DNA of 64,000 nt from Symploca sp. SIO2E9 (GTDB lineage: Bacteria > Cyanobacteriota > Cyanobacteriia > Cyanobacteriales > Coleofasciculaceae). The notes below the pieces were generated by a model. It did not search any database, had not been told where the DNA came from, and was given only the letters and a program-made list of their open reading frames with translations. Both the position numbers and the translations under genes were made by a program. This document shows, one piece after another, positions 1 through 8,808 of this stretch; position 1 is the stretch's first letter, and every line of letters begins with the position of its first letter. The stretch lies in the NCBI GenBank assembly GCA_010692645.1, contig JAAHGS010000020.1, forward strand, positions 12,574 to 76,573. Reading direction: 5' to 3'.

Positions 1-528
1 TAACAGGGGGGTCAACCCTTTTAGAAGGAATTGTGACAGTAGCACCAACATTAGAAGGGACAAACCATGGTGCACAAATCCAACCAACTTTGACTAGTAC
101 AGGAAACGATCAAGTCCTGACAGCGCTGAAAATTGCTCCAAACTTCCAAGGTAGTAATGAAAATGTTAAGAAGTGGGGACTGTTTGTCGAGCAGGGAAAT
201 GTAGCGATCAACTCCGGAACTCTGGCGATAGGCTCCGACGACCCAGCAGAGCACAAGTTAAAAGTAACAGGGGGGTCAACCCTTTTAGAAGGAATTGTGA
301 CAGTAGCACCAACATTAGAAGGGACAAACCATGGTGCACAAATCCAACCAACTTTGACTAGTACAGGAAACGATCAAGTCCTGACAGCGCTGAAAATTGC
401 TCCAAACTTCCAAGGTAGTAATGAAAATGTTAAGAAGTGGGGACTGTTTGTCGAGCAGGGAAATGTAGCGATAGCCTCCGGAACTCTGGCGATAGGCTCC
501 GACGACCCAGCAGAGCACAAGTTAAAAG
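1..528 (+). repeat. Two tandem 264-bp coding repeats
   Basis: Bases 1-264 and 265-528 are nearly identical; the clearest difference is atcaactccgg versus atagcctccgg around 208 and 472. A third copy starts at 529 but diverges after about 10 bases. The unit is a multiple of three and keeps the frame, giving 88-aa protein repeats. More copies may lie upstream of the window. Confidence 0.93.
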
Positions 529-1052
529 TAACAGGGGGTGAGACATACTTAGAGGGTGCTTTGACAGTTCAGCACTCAGGCGCTACATCTCCAGCGTTGG
601 TAGTTACCAAGAGCGACAGTGATGATGACGCTGTTGGCATTGGGAAGATGCCAGACAGTACAGATGGAGTAAAACTGGACGTGAATGGGAAGATAAGAAC
701 TACAGACAAAGTGCTTACTAATAGCGATTTAACTCTAAAAGAAAATATTCAGACCCTAAAAGACGGACTCAGCAAGATCCTGGGTTTGCGCGGCGTGAGC
801 TACAAATGGAAAAATGATAAAAAAGCTGCCCAAGAAACACAAATAGGACTAGTAGCCCAAGAGGTAGAAAAGATATTCCCAGAGCTAGTAAGTACCGACT
901 CCCAGGGGATTAAGTCTCTCAGCTATTCCAAGCTTATTGCCCCTCTGATAGAAGCCGTGAAGGAGCAACAAAATCAAATTTCGGAACTAGTAAACCAAGT
1001 TCAACAGCAGCAAACTCAAATCGAACAGTTGCAAGCCTCCGGAAATAAATAA
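1..1052 (+). CDS. Fibre-like protein with C-terminal peptidase S74 chaperone domain (5' truncated by window)
   Basis: The reading frame is open from base 1, and a GTG at 33 lies inside a repeat, so the true start is upstream of the window. Two almost identical 88-aa repeats (GTNHGAQIQPTLTSTGND, then GSDDPAEHKLKVTGG) precede a linker and a C-terminal domain of about 110 aa matching the intramolecular chaperone/autoprotease S74 family of phage tail spikes. The motif N-S-D-x-x-L-K-E-N-I carries the Ser and Lys expected for self-cleavage. It is followed by GLVAQEVEKIFPELV and a coiled-coil tail rich in Q. By analogy with phage fibres, the domain would trimerise the repeats and then be released. 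Its position upstream of sheath and tube genes suggests a tail-fibre or receptor-binding role in the injection system. The target is unknown. Confidence 0.82.
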   Translation, partial: TGGSTLLEGIVTVAPTLEGTNHGAQIQPTLTSTGNDQVLTALKIAPNFQGSNENVKKWGLFVEQGNVAINSGTLAIGSDDPAEHKLKVTGGSTLLEGIVTVAPTLEGTNHGAQIQPTLTSTGNDQVLTALKIAPNFQGSNENVKKWGLFVEQGNVAIASGTLAIGSDDPAEHKLKVTGGETYLEGALTVQHSGATSPALVVTKSDSDDDAVGIGKMPDSTDGVKLDVNGKIRTTDKVLTNSDLTLKENIQTLKDGLSKILGLRGVSYKWKNDKKAAQETQIGLVAQEVEKIFPELVSTDSQGIKSLSYSKLIAPLIEAVKEQQNQISELVNQVQQQQTQIEQLQASGNK

Positions 1053-1085
1053 TAGCATAATTCCCAGAGTAGGGGCACGGCGGAG

Positions 1086-1107
1086 CCTTAATTATCCTAC
1101 ATTAAGG
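1086..1107 (+). other. Small inverted repeat in the gap after the fibre gene
   Basis: CCTTAAT (1086-1092) and ATTAAGG (1101-1107) form a 7-bp stem with an 8-base loop, 34 bases after the stop codon. There is no T-tract, so a rho-independent terminator is not supported. It could be an mRNA processing or stability hairpin. Confidence 0.3.
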
Positions 1108-1176
1108 ATAGTCAGCGAACAGGTGCGGTGCTTTTATCCCAGGACTGGTATACAGAAAAGTTAGTAGTTGTGAACC

Positions 1177-1398
1177 ATGAAAGAAAAATTAGAACAGCGT
1201 CTCCAATCCCTCAAAGCCGAATTTGAGGCAGGCCAAAAACTTCTTGCTGAGTACGAAACCAAACAAGTGAATCTGCGAGAAACCTTACTGCGCATTAGCG
1301 GTGCCATTCAGGTTATCGAAGAAGAGTTAAACCAGTTTACAGAATCTGAAAATGGCACTCAGTCAGAGGGAAAGGAGTCAGTTGTTGTTCAAAACTGA
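1177..1398 (+). CDS. Small coiled-coil protein of the injection-system operon
   Basis: This 73-aa acidic protein consists almost entirely of heptad-like helix (LEQRLQSLKAEFEAGQKLL, then IEEELNQ) with a short acidic, polar tail. I do not recognise a named family, but small helical proteins of this size occur next to sheath genes in eCIS loci. It lies between the S74 fibre gene and the sheath gene on the same strand. A structural accessory or assembly role is inferred from position only. Confidence 0.7.
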   Translation: MKEKLEQRLQSLKAEFEAGQKLLAEYETKQVNLRETLLRISGAIQVIEEELNQFTESENGTQSEGKESVVVQN

Positions 1399-1531
1399 GC
1401 GTATTTAGCAATTATAGCGTTTCTCAAATTGATGAGGTACAGTTGTCTGGGTTTTAGGGAACAGGGAACAGTAAACAGGAAACAGGTAAGAAAATTAATC
1501 AGTAAGAAGTACAAAAAAAGGAGTAGTAAAA

Positions 1532-3052
1532 ATGCCAGTAACACCAACATATCCAGGGGTTTATGTAGAAGAACTGCCTTCAGGCGTACGCACTATTGTA
1601 GGTGTAGCAACGTCAATCACGGCATTTATTGGTCGGGCACAAAAGGGACCGACGGATGAGCCAAGACTGATTAATAACTACGGAGAATACGAGCGTATAT
1701 TTGGTGGGTTGTGGAAAGAAAGTACCATGAGTTTCGCGGTGCGGGATTTCTACAATAACGGCGGGATTCAGGCGGTGATTGTCCGACTCCACAATAACGG
1801 AAAAAAAGCAAGCTTGACCTTAGCTAACGGCAATGACCTAGCTTTGGAAGCAGCAAACGAAGGTGCTTGGGGAAATAATTTCCAGGCTAAGATTGACCTT
1901 GATTTTCTAAGCAATAAAGAAAGCCTCGCAGAAGAACAAAAACTGTTTAACCTATTGATACGAGACAAAGAAACGGAAGTAGTAGTTGAAACATTTCTCA
2001 ATGTCTCGGCGCAAGCAGGACACCCGCGCCAAGTAGATAAGGTACTGGAAAATTCATCTGAATTGGTGCGGGCGACTGCTCTGCCAAGCGATCGACCTGG
2101 TGCGAGTGAGGATTGGGAGTCATTAGCTAATGGCGATGATGGAGAAGCGATAACAGAAAACGACTTCATCCTGGAAAAGGAAGCAACTAAAGAGGGACTT
2201 TATGCCCTAGAAAATGCTGACTTGTTTAGTCTGCTATGCATCCCTCCCTACACACCAGAAGAAGATATAAAGGGTTCATTAATTGAAGCGGCCTTGGGAT
2301 ATTGCCAGAAGCGCCGCGCCATGATGATTATCGACTCTCCTAGTGAATGGACGAATAAGGAGAAAGCGAAAGAAGGGATTAAAGACTCAAATCAAGTAGG
2401 ATCCACTAGTACAAATGGGGCGGTCTTCTTCCCGCGCCTGAGGATGCCCAACCCTCTCAAAGACAATCAAATCGAAACATTTGCCGCTTGCGGGGCCATA
2501 GCAGGAGTGTTTGCCCGCACGGATGCAACGCGGGGAGTTTGGAAAGCGCCAGCAGGTTTTGAAGCCGTATTAAGAGGAGTAACAGCCCTCAGTGTTCCCC
2601 TGACAGATGCAGAAAACGGGGAGTTAAACCCTCTGGGAATTAACTGCTTGCGAGTAATGCCACCAGCTGGTCGAATCGTTTGGGGTTCCCGTACCAGGGA
2701 AGGGGACGATAGGCTAGCTTCGGAATGGAAATATATCCCCGTGCGCCGACTAGCACTATACCTGCAAGAAACCTTATATCGCAATACCCAATGGGCTGTA
2801 TTTGAACCCAACGACGAACCCCTGTGGGCGCAGTTGCGATTGAATATCGGCGCATTTATGCAAAATCTCTTCAAGCAAGGAGCATTCCAAGGCAGTTCGC
2901 CCAAGGACGCTTACTTTGTCAAGTGTGACAAGGAAACAACGACTCAGTACGATATAGACCGGGGGATTGTCAACATAATAATTGGATTTGCCCCCCTCAA
3001 GCCAGCAGAATTCGTGATACTCAAGTTCCAACAAATAGCAGGACAGTCTTAA
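1532..3052 (+). CDS. Contractile tail sheath protein
   Basis: The 506-aa product matches the phage tail sheath family. It opens with TPTYPGVYVEELPSGVRTI and the GVATSITAFIGRA segment, has a variable middle (about residues 100-230), and ends with the conserved C-terminal domain (EPNDEPLWAQLRLNIGAFM, then VKCDKETTTQYDIDRGIV). Sheath subunits form the contractile outer tube that drives the inner tube out of the particle. A GGAG ribosome site lies about 9 bases before the ATG. The tube gene follows after 10 bases, the standard order in contractile systems. The length is typical for eCIS sheaths. Only one sheath gene is present, whereas PVC/Afp loci carry several. Confidence 0.96.
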   Translation: MPVTPTYPGVYVEELPSGVRTIVGVATSITAFIGRAQKGPTDEPRLINNYGEYERIFGGLWKESTMSFAVRDFYNNGGIQAVIVRLHNNGKKASLTLANGNDLALEAANEGAWGNNFQAKIDLDFLSNKESLAEEQKLFNLLIRDKETEVVVETFLNVSAQAGHPRQVDKVLENSSELVRATALPSDRPGASEDWESLANGDDGEAITENDFILEKEATKEGLYALENADLFSLLCIPPYTPEEDIKGSLIEAALGYCQKRRAMMIIDSPSEWTNKEKAKEGIKDSNQVGSTSTNGAVFFPRLRMPNPLKDNQIETFAACGAIAGVFARTDATRGVWKAPAGFEAVLRGVTALSVPLTDAENGELNPLGINCLRVMPPAGRIVWGSRTREGDDRLASEWKYIPVRRLALYLQETLYRNTQWAVFEPNDEPLWAQLRLNIGAFMQNLFKQGAFQGSSPKDAYFVKCDKETTTQYDIDRGIVNIIIGFAPLKPAEFVILKFQQIAGQS

Positions 3053-3056
3053 GGAG
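3051..3056 (+). promoter_or_regulatory. Strong ribosome binding site of the tube gene
   Basis: An AAGGAGG core sits 6-7 bases before the ATG at 3063 and directly follows the sheath stop codon. It is the best Shine-Dalgarno sequence in the operon, fitting the high copy number needed for tube subunits. Confidence 0.7.
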
Positions 3057-3062
3057 GAAAAC

Positions 3063-3587
3063 ATGGCTCAATTTTCAGTAAATACGGAACGATTTGACCC
3101 CTATAAAAACTTCAAATTCCGGGTCAAATGGGATGGAAACTACGTGGCGGGAGTTAGTAAAGTTGGCGCTTTGAGTCGGACAACTGAGGTAATAGAACAT
3201 CGCACGGGGGGAGATCCCAGCAGTTCGCGGTTATCCCCAGGACAAACTAAGTACGAAGCAATAACATTAGAACGGGGGGTAACCCACGACCCAGCTTTTG
3301 AACAATGGGCTAATAAAGTCTGGAACTACGGTTCCGGTTTAGGAGCAGAAGTATCCCTCAAAGACTTCCGCAAGGATATCATAATCGAGGTGATGAACGA
3401 AGCCGGACAAGTGGCGATCGCTTACAAAGTATATCGCTGCTGGGTATCGGAATTCCAAGCCTTGCCAGAATTGGATGCAAGCGGTAATGAAGTAGCAATC
3501 CAGAGCATTCAACTGCAAAATGAAGGATGGGAACGTGACTATGACGTGACCGAACCAGCCGAAGAAAGCTTTACTGAACCAGCATAG
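3063..3587 (+). CDS. Inner tail tube protein (T4 gp19-like)
   Basis: The 174-aa product matches the conserved phage tail tube family: FDPYKNFKFRVKWDGNYVAG near the N-terminus, then the HRTGGDPSSSRLSPGQTKYE segment and the LERGVTHDPAFEQWANKVW region, closing with IQSIQLQNEGWERD. Tube proteins stack as hexameric rings inside the sheath and carry cargo in the lumen. It is probably co-transcribed with the sheath gene (10-bp gap, strong ribosome site). The C-terminus has an acidic extension (EPAEESFTEPA). Confidence 0.95.
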   Translation: MAQFSVNTERFDPYKNFKFRVKWDGNYVAGVSKVGALSRTTEVIEHRTGGDPSSSRLSPGQTKYEAITLERGVTHDPAFEQWANKVWNYGSGLGAEVSLKDFRKDIIIEVMNEAGQVAIAYKVYRCWVSEFQALPELDASGNEVAIQSIQLQNEGWERDYDVTEPAEESFTEPA

Positions 3588-3599
3588 GGGGGATGGGGA

Positions 3600-3778
3600 G
3601 AGTCGCTTCGCTCCGGAGACGCGGAGACGCGGAGACGCGGAGACGCGGAGATGGGGAGATGGGGGGATGGGGGGATGGGGGGATGGGGAGATGGGGGGAT
3701 GGAGATAAGTTTTCTACTTCCTGTCTCCTGCCTGAAGAGCCTTTTGAATTTTGAATTTTGAATTTTGAATTTTGAATT
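3600..3778 (+). repeat. Three short tandem-repeat tracts between tube and chaperone genes
   Basis: The gap holds three different arrays in a row: about four copies of an 8-bp GGAGACGC unit (about 3616-3650), several 8-bp GGGGGGAT or GGGGAGAT units (about 3648-3710), and five copies of a 7-bp TTTTGAA unit (about 3742-3776). Such short tandemly repeated repeats are common in filamentous cyanobacteria. The last tract runs into the start of the next gene. Confidence 0.88.
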
Positions 3779-4511
3779 GCAACCACTAACAGCAAATGAG
3801 CTAATACGTTGTTGGGAAATAGGACAGAGTCAACATCCCCTAGACAGGGCGTTGACTCTTTTGAGTTTTGCTTGTCCAGAAAAGCCGATGGCAACACTGG
3901 CTGCTATGAGTATCGGACAGCGGGACGCTCATTTATTAACCCTGCGAGAAATCACCTTCGGCGAACAAATGAACGGTTGGGCAGAGTGCCCCCAATGTAG
4001 CGAACGCTTAGAGTTTACCATGAAAACATCCCAGATGCGCTTGGTAGAACTGCAGCAGGCAGAAGCAGAGGAATATATCATCAAAATTGGGGAGTGGCAG
4101 TTGCAATATAGATTACCGAATAGCTGGGATTTAGCTGCAATAGTGGGAAGTCAAGATTATGAGCAAGCAGCAAGACAATTGAGGCAAAGATGTTTGCTAA
4201 AGGCAAGCCTATCGGGAGAAGAACGTAGCTATAATCACCTCCCAGAGGAAGTGATAGAGAAAATAGTAGAAGCAATAGCAGCACAAGACCCCCAAATAGA
4301 AATATTATTAGACCTAGATTGTCCAGCTTGCGGTCACAACTGGCAGGTAATGTTAGATATAGTTTGGTTTATTTGGAAAGAAATTAGTGCCAAAGCCCAG
4401 AGGATCCTCCAGGAAGTGCACGTGCTAGCCCGGTTTTATGGATGGCGAGAGGCGGATATCCTATCTATGAGTACGCTTCGACGACAATATTATTTAAGTC
4501 TAGTAGGCTAA
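3765..4511 (+). CDS. T4-family baseplate hub assembly chaperone (zinc-ribbon type)
   Basis: The product (up to 248 aa) matches the family annotated as T4 baseplate hub assembly chaperone in phage and eCIS loci: LTANELIRCWEIGQSQ, the MSIGQRDAHLLTLRE block, AECPQCSERLEF, DLDCPACGHNW and the ending YGWREADILSMSTLRRQYYL. The two CPxC pairs probably bind zinc. The start is uncertain: no ATG precedes the conserved region and the only in-frame candidates are TTG codons at 3765 and 3777, both in or at the edge of the TTTTGAA array, without a ribosome site. The stop overlaps the next ATG by one base (TAATG), implying translational coupling. Confidence 0.85.
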   Translation: MNFELQPLTANELIRCWEIGQSQHPLDRALTLLSFACPEKPMATLAAMSIGQRDAHLLTLREITFGEQMNGWAECPQCSERLEFTMKTSQMRLVELQQAEAEEYIIKIGEWQLQYRLPNSWDLAAIVGSQDYEQAARQLRQRCLLKASLSGEERSYNHLPEEVIEKIVEAIAAQDPQIEILLDLDCPACGHNWQVMLDIVWFIWKEISAKAQRILQEVHVLARFYGWREADILSMSTLRRQYYLSLVG

Positions 4512-7417
4512 TGGCAGATTTATTTACCAGACTGGCAAGACGCACCTTGGGTTTAATGCCTGTAGTGCAGCCACGAATAGCTTCGCGGTTTGCTCCGGAA
4601 GAGGCGATGGCGAGTGAAAATACCAATATAGAAATACCTAGCCTATTTGAGAGCGATCGCAGTTTAGCACCAAGGCAACAAACAGCAGCAGCGTTATCGT
4701 TAAAAGAAAGTGAATTGAGCCAGAGGGAACAGGAGTTTATAACTAGAACATCAAGAGTTGAAATTGAGTCAGAATCCCCTCAAAAACAGGAATTAACTTC
4801 AGAAGAGTCAAACAGTTCTCAACCAAGAAGGGAAACTCAAGAAGAAGAGAGAAGAAATATACAAAACCAAGGGATAGAACCAACAAACGAGCCAACAAAT
4901 ACTGTAATTCAGTTGGGACTAAGGGAGGGAAATCAAGAGTTGGCAGGTAGAGAAAAGATTGGGGAGAGAAGCCCAGCGATAGAGTTAGAAGGAATACAAA
5001 GGGTAGAAAGTGACTCGACAGATGTAACAGAGAAAGAAGAGTCACTTGGGGAGATAGTGACAAAGGGAGGGCGGGAGGTAGAAAAAAGAAGAGAAGTAGA
5101 AGAAATTACCAGAGAAAGTCGAGGGGCGATAACCTCAGAAGAGGTAGAAAATAAGAATGAGGCAAAATCTTTAAAGGTAAAAGAGTTAACAAGCAATGAG
5201 CACAGATATTCCCCAATACAACAACTATCAAGCTCAGCTCAAACAGCCACAGAGATAGAACAAAAAACCAGCTCCCTCAACTCACCAACTCATCTCATCA
5301 GGGAAACAGAAACAGAGATAATCAATAAACAACCATCCTCCACAAAAAGTGAGCGCTCCCAGCACAGACAAGAAACAGTAATCAACTCTCGGGAAGCAGT
5401 AAATTCAGGGGAAGCAGCATCAGAGAAAGTTTACTCCTCGACAGCAGACAAAATTACACCAATAGACACTCCAGCTCCAAAAAATAGACAACTAAAACAG
5501 TTAACAAGCAATGAGCACAGATATTCCCGAACACAACAACTATCAAGCTCAGCTCAAGCAGCCAGGGAGATGGAACAAAAAGCTAGCTCCCTCAACTCAC
5601 CAACTCATCTCATCAGGGAAACAGAAACAGAGATAATCAATAAACAACCATCCTCCACAGATAGTGAGCGCCCCCAGTATAGGGAAGAAACAGTAATCAA
5701 CTCTGGGGAAGCAGCATCAGAGAAAGTTTACTCCTCGACAGCAGACAAAATTACACCAATAGACACTCCAGCTCCAAAAAATAGACAATTAAAACAGTTG
5801 GAGGCAGATGAGCATAGATATTCCCCAACACAACAACTATCAAGCTCAGCTCAAATAGCCAGAGAGATGGAACAAAAAGCCAGCTCCCTCAACTCACCAA
5901 CTCATCTCATTAGGGAAACAGAAACAAAGATAAGCAATAAACAACCATCCTCCACAGATAGTGAGCGCTCCCAGCACAGCGAAGAAACAGCAATGAGCTC
6001 TGGGGAAGTAGCATCAGAAAAAGTCTATTCCTCGGCAGCAGACAAAATTACACCGATAGAAACTCCAGCTCCAAAAAATAGACAACTAAAACAGTTAACG
6101 AGCAATGAGCACAGATATTCCCCAACACAACAACTATCAAGCTCAGCTCAAACAGCCACAGAGATAGAACAAAAAACTGGCTCCCTCAACTCACCAACTC
6201 ATCTCATCCGGGAAACAGAAACAAAGATAAGCAATAAACAACCATCCTCCACAGATAGTGAGCGCTCCCAGCACAGCGAAGAAACAGCAATGAGCTCTGG
6301 GGAAGTAGCATCAGAGAAAGTTTACTCCTCGGCAGCACAGAGAATTACACCAATAGAAACTCCAGCTCCAAAAAATAGACAACTAAAGCAGTTGGGGGCA
6401 GATGAGCACAGATATTCTCCCAAACAACAACTATCAAGCTCAGCTCAAACAGCCACAGAGATAGAACAAAAATCTAGCTACCGAGAGAGGGAAAGTAGGG
6501 GAAATGAGTCAGGCTCCCGAGAGTCAAAAGAATCAGCAAATCCAGATAAACTATCAGGAAAAATACCACAAAGAACAGTCACAGCAAAGATATTCTCAAG
6601 AAACCAAGAGAAATCAAGGGAGTCAGTAAGGGAAATAACCTCTTTTGATCCCGTTACAGAGGAGAAAGTGGACTTAAGGAAAGTCAATTCCCTGGAAGTT
6701 GACAGAGAAATAGAATCGGAAAGTCCTTTAAAGTCAAGGGAAGTGAAGGAGCAAGACTCCAAGGCAAGTGCTGAGGAATTATCAACACCAAACACAAGTA
6801 TAGCACTCTCGAGAAAGGCGATCGCCTTCGAGACGAGAGGGAAAGTGGTATCGGAAAATCAACTAACAGCACCAGAGTTTCCCAGCCGAGAATCAGAAAC
6901 TAGTCTGCCTCCCCGAGAACAAGAAAAACCAAGAGCATTAAAGGGGATAGAGGAGCGGGAAAAATTATCATCCAGAAGAGAAGAACAGTTGAGTAAGTTA
7001 GCACCAGAAATAGTTAATGAGCTAACAGAAAAAGGAGTTAAAAAGGAAAAAACCGCAAAGGAGATACAGGAGAGGGAAAAATCATCATCTAGAAGAGAGG
7101 CAAAAAAACAATGGGAAGATAGGAACAGCAACAGAGCCACAGAAGGAATAGAGGAGATTATAACTCAACAGGAAGGGAGGAGTAGAGAGGATTATAGAAC
7201 GGGGAATAATCCCTTACAATTATTAGGTTCAAAGCTAGCAGAAGAACGGAAAGCCTCCGTGACCTCGACACCCACTATCCAGGTAACTATAGGTAAGATA
7301 GAAGTCCGAGGAACTAAACCAGCAGTAAAACCCGTTGAGCAATCCCGTAGGAGGCACTCAAACGTTTCAAGTCCAAAGCTTTCCCTAGATAAATATCTCA
7401 AGCAGCGCAATAGATAG
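4511..7417 (+). CDS. Long low-complexity repeat protein of the eCIS operon
   Basis: Translation from the ATG at 4511 (overlapping the upstream stop as TAATG) gives 968 aa; a longer frame from 4442 would overlap the chaperone gene by 70 bases. The N-terminus (MADLFTRLARRTLG) and C-terminus (TPTIQVTIGKIEVRG, then KLSLDKYLKQRNR) look like conserved ends. The roughly 900 residues between are rich in E, S, K, R, Q and T and probably disordered. About five repeats of 99 aa occupy residues 225-655. The gene sits where eCIS loci usually carry a protein ending in a similar IQVTIGxIEVR motif. Its function is unknown; a flexible linker, scaffold or length-related role is conceivable. Confidence 0.8.
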   Translation: MADLFTRLARRTLGLMPVVQPRIASRFAPEEAMASENTNIEIPSLFESDRSLAPRQQTAAALSLKESELSQREQEFITRTSRVEIESESPQKQELTSEESNSSQPRRETQEEERRNIQNQGIEPTNEPTNTVIQLGLREGNQELAGREKIGERSPAIELEGIQRVESDSTDVTEKEESLGEIVTKGGREVEKRREVEEITRESRGAITSEEVENKNEAKSLKVKELTSNEHRYSPIQQLSSSAQTATEIEQKTSSLNSPTHLIRETETEIINKQPSSTKSERSQHRQETVINSREAVNSGEAASEKVYSSTADKITPIDTPAPKNRQLKQLTSNEHRYSRTQQLSSSAQAAREMEQKASSLNSPTHLIRETETEIINKQPSSTDSERPQYREETVINSGEAASEKVYSSTADKITPIDTPAPKNRQLKQLEADEHRYSPTQQLSSSAQIAREMEQKASSLNSPTHLIRETETKISNKQPSSTDSERSQHSEETAMSSGEVASEKVYSSAADKITPIETPAPKNRQLKQLTSNEHRYSPTQQLSSSAQTATEIEQKTGSLNSPTHLIRETETKISNKQPSSTDSERSQHSEETAMSSGEVASEKVYSSAAQRITPIETPAPKNRQLKQLGADEHRYSPKQQLSSSAQTATEIEQKSSYRERESRGNESGSRESKESANPDKLSGKIPQRTVTAKIFSRNQEKSRESVREITSFDPVTEEKVDLRKVNSLEVDREIESESPLKSREVKEQDSKASAEELSTPNTSIALSRKAIAFETRGKVVSENQLTAPEFPSRESETSLPPREQEKPRALKGIEEREKLSSRREEQLSKLAPEIVNELTEKGVKKEKTAKEIQEREKSSSRREAKKQWEDRNSNRATEGIEEIITQQEGRSREDYRTGNNPLQLLGSKLAEERKASVTSTPTIQVTIGKIEVRGTKPAVKPVEQSRRRHSNVSSPKLSLDKYLKQRNR
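5183..6475 (+). repeat. Five imperfect in-frame repeats of about 297 bp
   Basis: Units begin near 5184, 5501, 5798, 6095 and 6390, each opening with a codon run for SNEHRYSP or ADEHRYSP. Spacings are about 317, 297, 297 and 295 bp, all compatible with the frame. Each unit encodes QQLSSSAQ, SSLNSPTHLIRETET and ITPIxTPAPKNRQLKQL. The last unit is partial. Units three and four are particularly alike. Confidence 0.9.
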
Positions 7418-7435
7418 AAAATATAAATAAAAAAT

Positions 7436-8722
7436 ATGAGTAACTCGCAGGCGATCGCTGGGGTGACTGTAATGCTAGATTTCCTAATTACGGAGGGTGT
7501 AACCAAAGAATTAGGCAGTGGCAGTCTAGCAATAGTCACAACAAAACCTCCAGACAAAGCCAGGGAAGAAGGATCCGATGATAATCAGATTAACATCTTT
7601 CTTTACCAAACTAACCCCAATACTGCGTGGCGCAACCAAGATATGCCGACAAAGGTAAAACCAGGAGAAACAGGTAAACCACCGTTGGCATTAAATCTAT
7701 ATTATTTGATTACAGCTTACGGGCAAGATAACGAAGATACCCAAAGCCACAGTTTGCTGGGGGTAGCAATGCGTGTCTTGCATGACCATCCTTTGATTCG
7801 ATCGCAAGATATTGAGAGGGCGATCTCAGAGGAATCATCATTAGACAGCGAAAAAAGAAAGCTGCTTGAGGATAGTAACCTGAAAAATCAGATCGAACGA
7901 ATTAGCGTAACACCTACTACCTTATCCTTAGAAGAGATATCGAAGCTATGGGGAACATTTCAAACCCAATACCGCATTTCCGCTGCTTATAAGGTATCTG
8001 TGGTATTGATAGAAAGCCAGATTCCAGTCAAAACCCCACTGCCAGTATTGGGTCGTGGTTCCGACGACCGGGGTCCTGCTTCTCAGACAGGTACGATACC
8101 GCCCTTACCGAGTCTCACAGCCATCAAATTACCACAGAATGAATTTTACTTTACAGTCGGGAAGGATTTGATTCTTGAGGGTTATAACCTAGAAAACAGC
8201 GAGGCAGTCCACTTCCGACATCCCCATCTAGAAACTCCGATTGTACTGACGACGACGCCAAAAGAAGTCTCGGACACCCAGATAAAGGTAAAACTTAACA
8301 ATAGTGAGAAATGGCTAGCTGGATTTTACACCGTGACAGTAGAGGTAAACGAAGGCGATCGAGAGCGGATGACGAACTCGATGACTTTTCCCTTAGTAGC
8401 AGAGGTAACGAACATTACTTACTCCAATGGGAATGGTCAATTGACCCTAAACTGCAACCCACCGGTGAAAGAAGGACAAGAGGTTGCTTTGTTGCTGGGC
8501 GATCGGGCTATTCCCTACAAACGTCAAATTATTCCTATTCCCAACGAATTTACAGAAGAAATCCAACCAATCACAAGCCTGACGTTCGATGTTAAAGATA
8601 TCCCTTCAGGAACCTATGTAGTGCGTTTGCGGGTAGATGGTGTAGATAGCGTCCCCATCGACTTCACAAAACAGCCACCTCACTTTAAAGAAGACCAGAA
8701 GGTAAAGATAGGGAATTCCTGA
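7436..8722 (+). CDS. Pvc16/Afp16-like tail terminator (DUF4255) with C-terminal Ig-like region
   Basis: The first 190 residues of this 428-aa protein match the DUF4255/Pvc16 family: VTVMLDFLITEGV, DDNQINIFLYQTNPNTAWRN, KPPLALNLYYLITAYGQDN and SHSLLGVAMRVLHDHPLI. In Photorhabdus and Serratia systems this protein caps the distal end of sheath and tube. After a Pro/Gly-rich linker (about 200-225), residues 230-415 look like two beta-sandwich (IPT/TIG-like) repeats, starting at PLPSLTAIKLPQNEFYF. Nineteen bases separate it from the upstream gene. The AAA+ ATPase gene follows, as in PVC and Afp loci. Confidence 0.9.
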   Translation: MSNSQAIAGVTVMLDFLITEGVTKELGSGSLAIVTTKPPDKAREEGSDDNQINIFLYQTNPNTAWRNQDMPTKVKPGETGKPPLALNLYYLITAYGQDNEDTQSHSLLGVAMRVLHDHPLIRSQDIERAISEESSLDSEKRKLLEDSNLKNQIERISVTPTTLSLEEISKLWGTFQTQYRISAAYKVSVVLIESQIPVKTPLPVLGRGSDDRGPASQTGTIPPLPSLTAIKLPQNEFYFTVGKDLILEGYNLENSEAVHFRHPHLETPIVLTTTPKEVSDTQIKVKLNNSEKWLAGFYTVTVEVNEGDRERMTNSMTFPLVAEVTNITYSNGNGQLTLNCNPPVKEGQEVALLLGDRAIPYKRQIIPIPNEFTEEIQPITSLTFDVKDIPSGTYVVRLRVDGVDSVPIDFTKQPPHFKEDQKVKIGNS

Positions 8723-8808
8723 GAGTGACATCTCCTACACCGAATCAAAGATTACGGTGTAGGCTTCTGGCTCCGCAAGGATTCGCTAACAAGAAAATAG
8801 ATAAGATA

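Noticed and set aside
1429-1659. 76-aa ORF overlapping the sheath start
   Set aside because: It is basic, has no recognisable motif and overlaps the sheath gene, which has a ribosome site and a conserved N-terminus.
1768-2169. 133-aa minus-strand ORF inside the sheath gene
   Set aside because: It lies fully antisense to a well-supported sheath gene, matches no family and follows from the codon pattern of the true frame.
3600-3778. Possible CRISPR-like array
   Set aside because: Units are 7-8 bp without spacers, so these are short tandem repeats. The same applies to arrays near 14131 and 16051.
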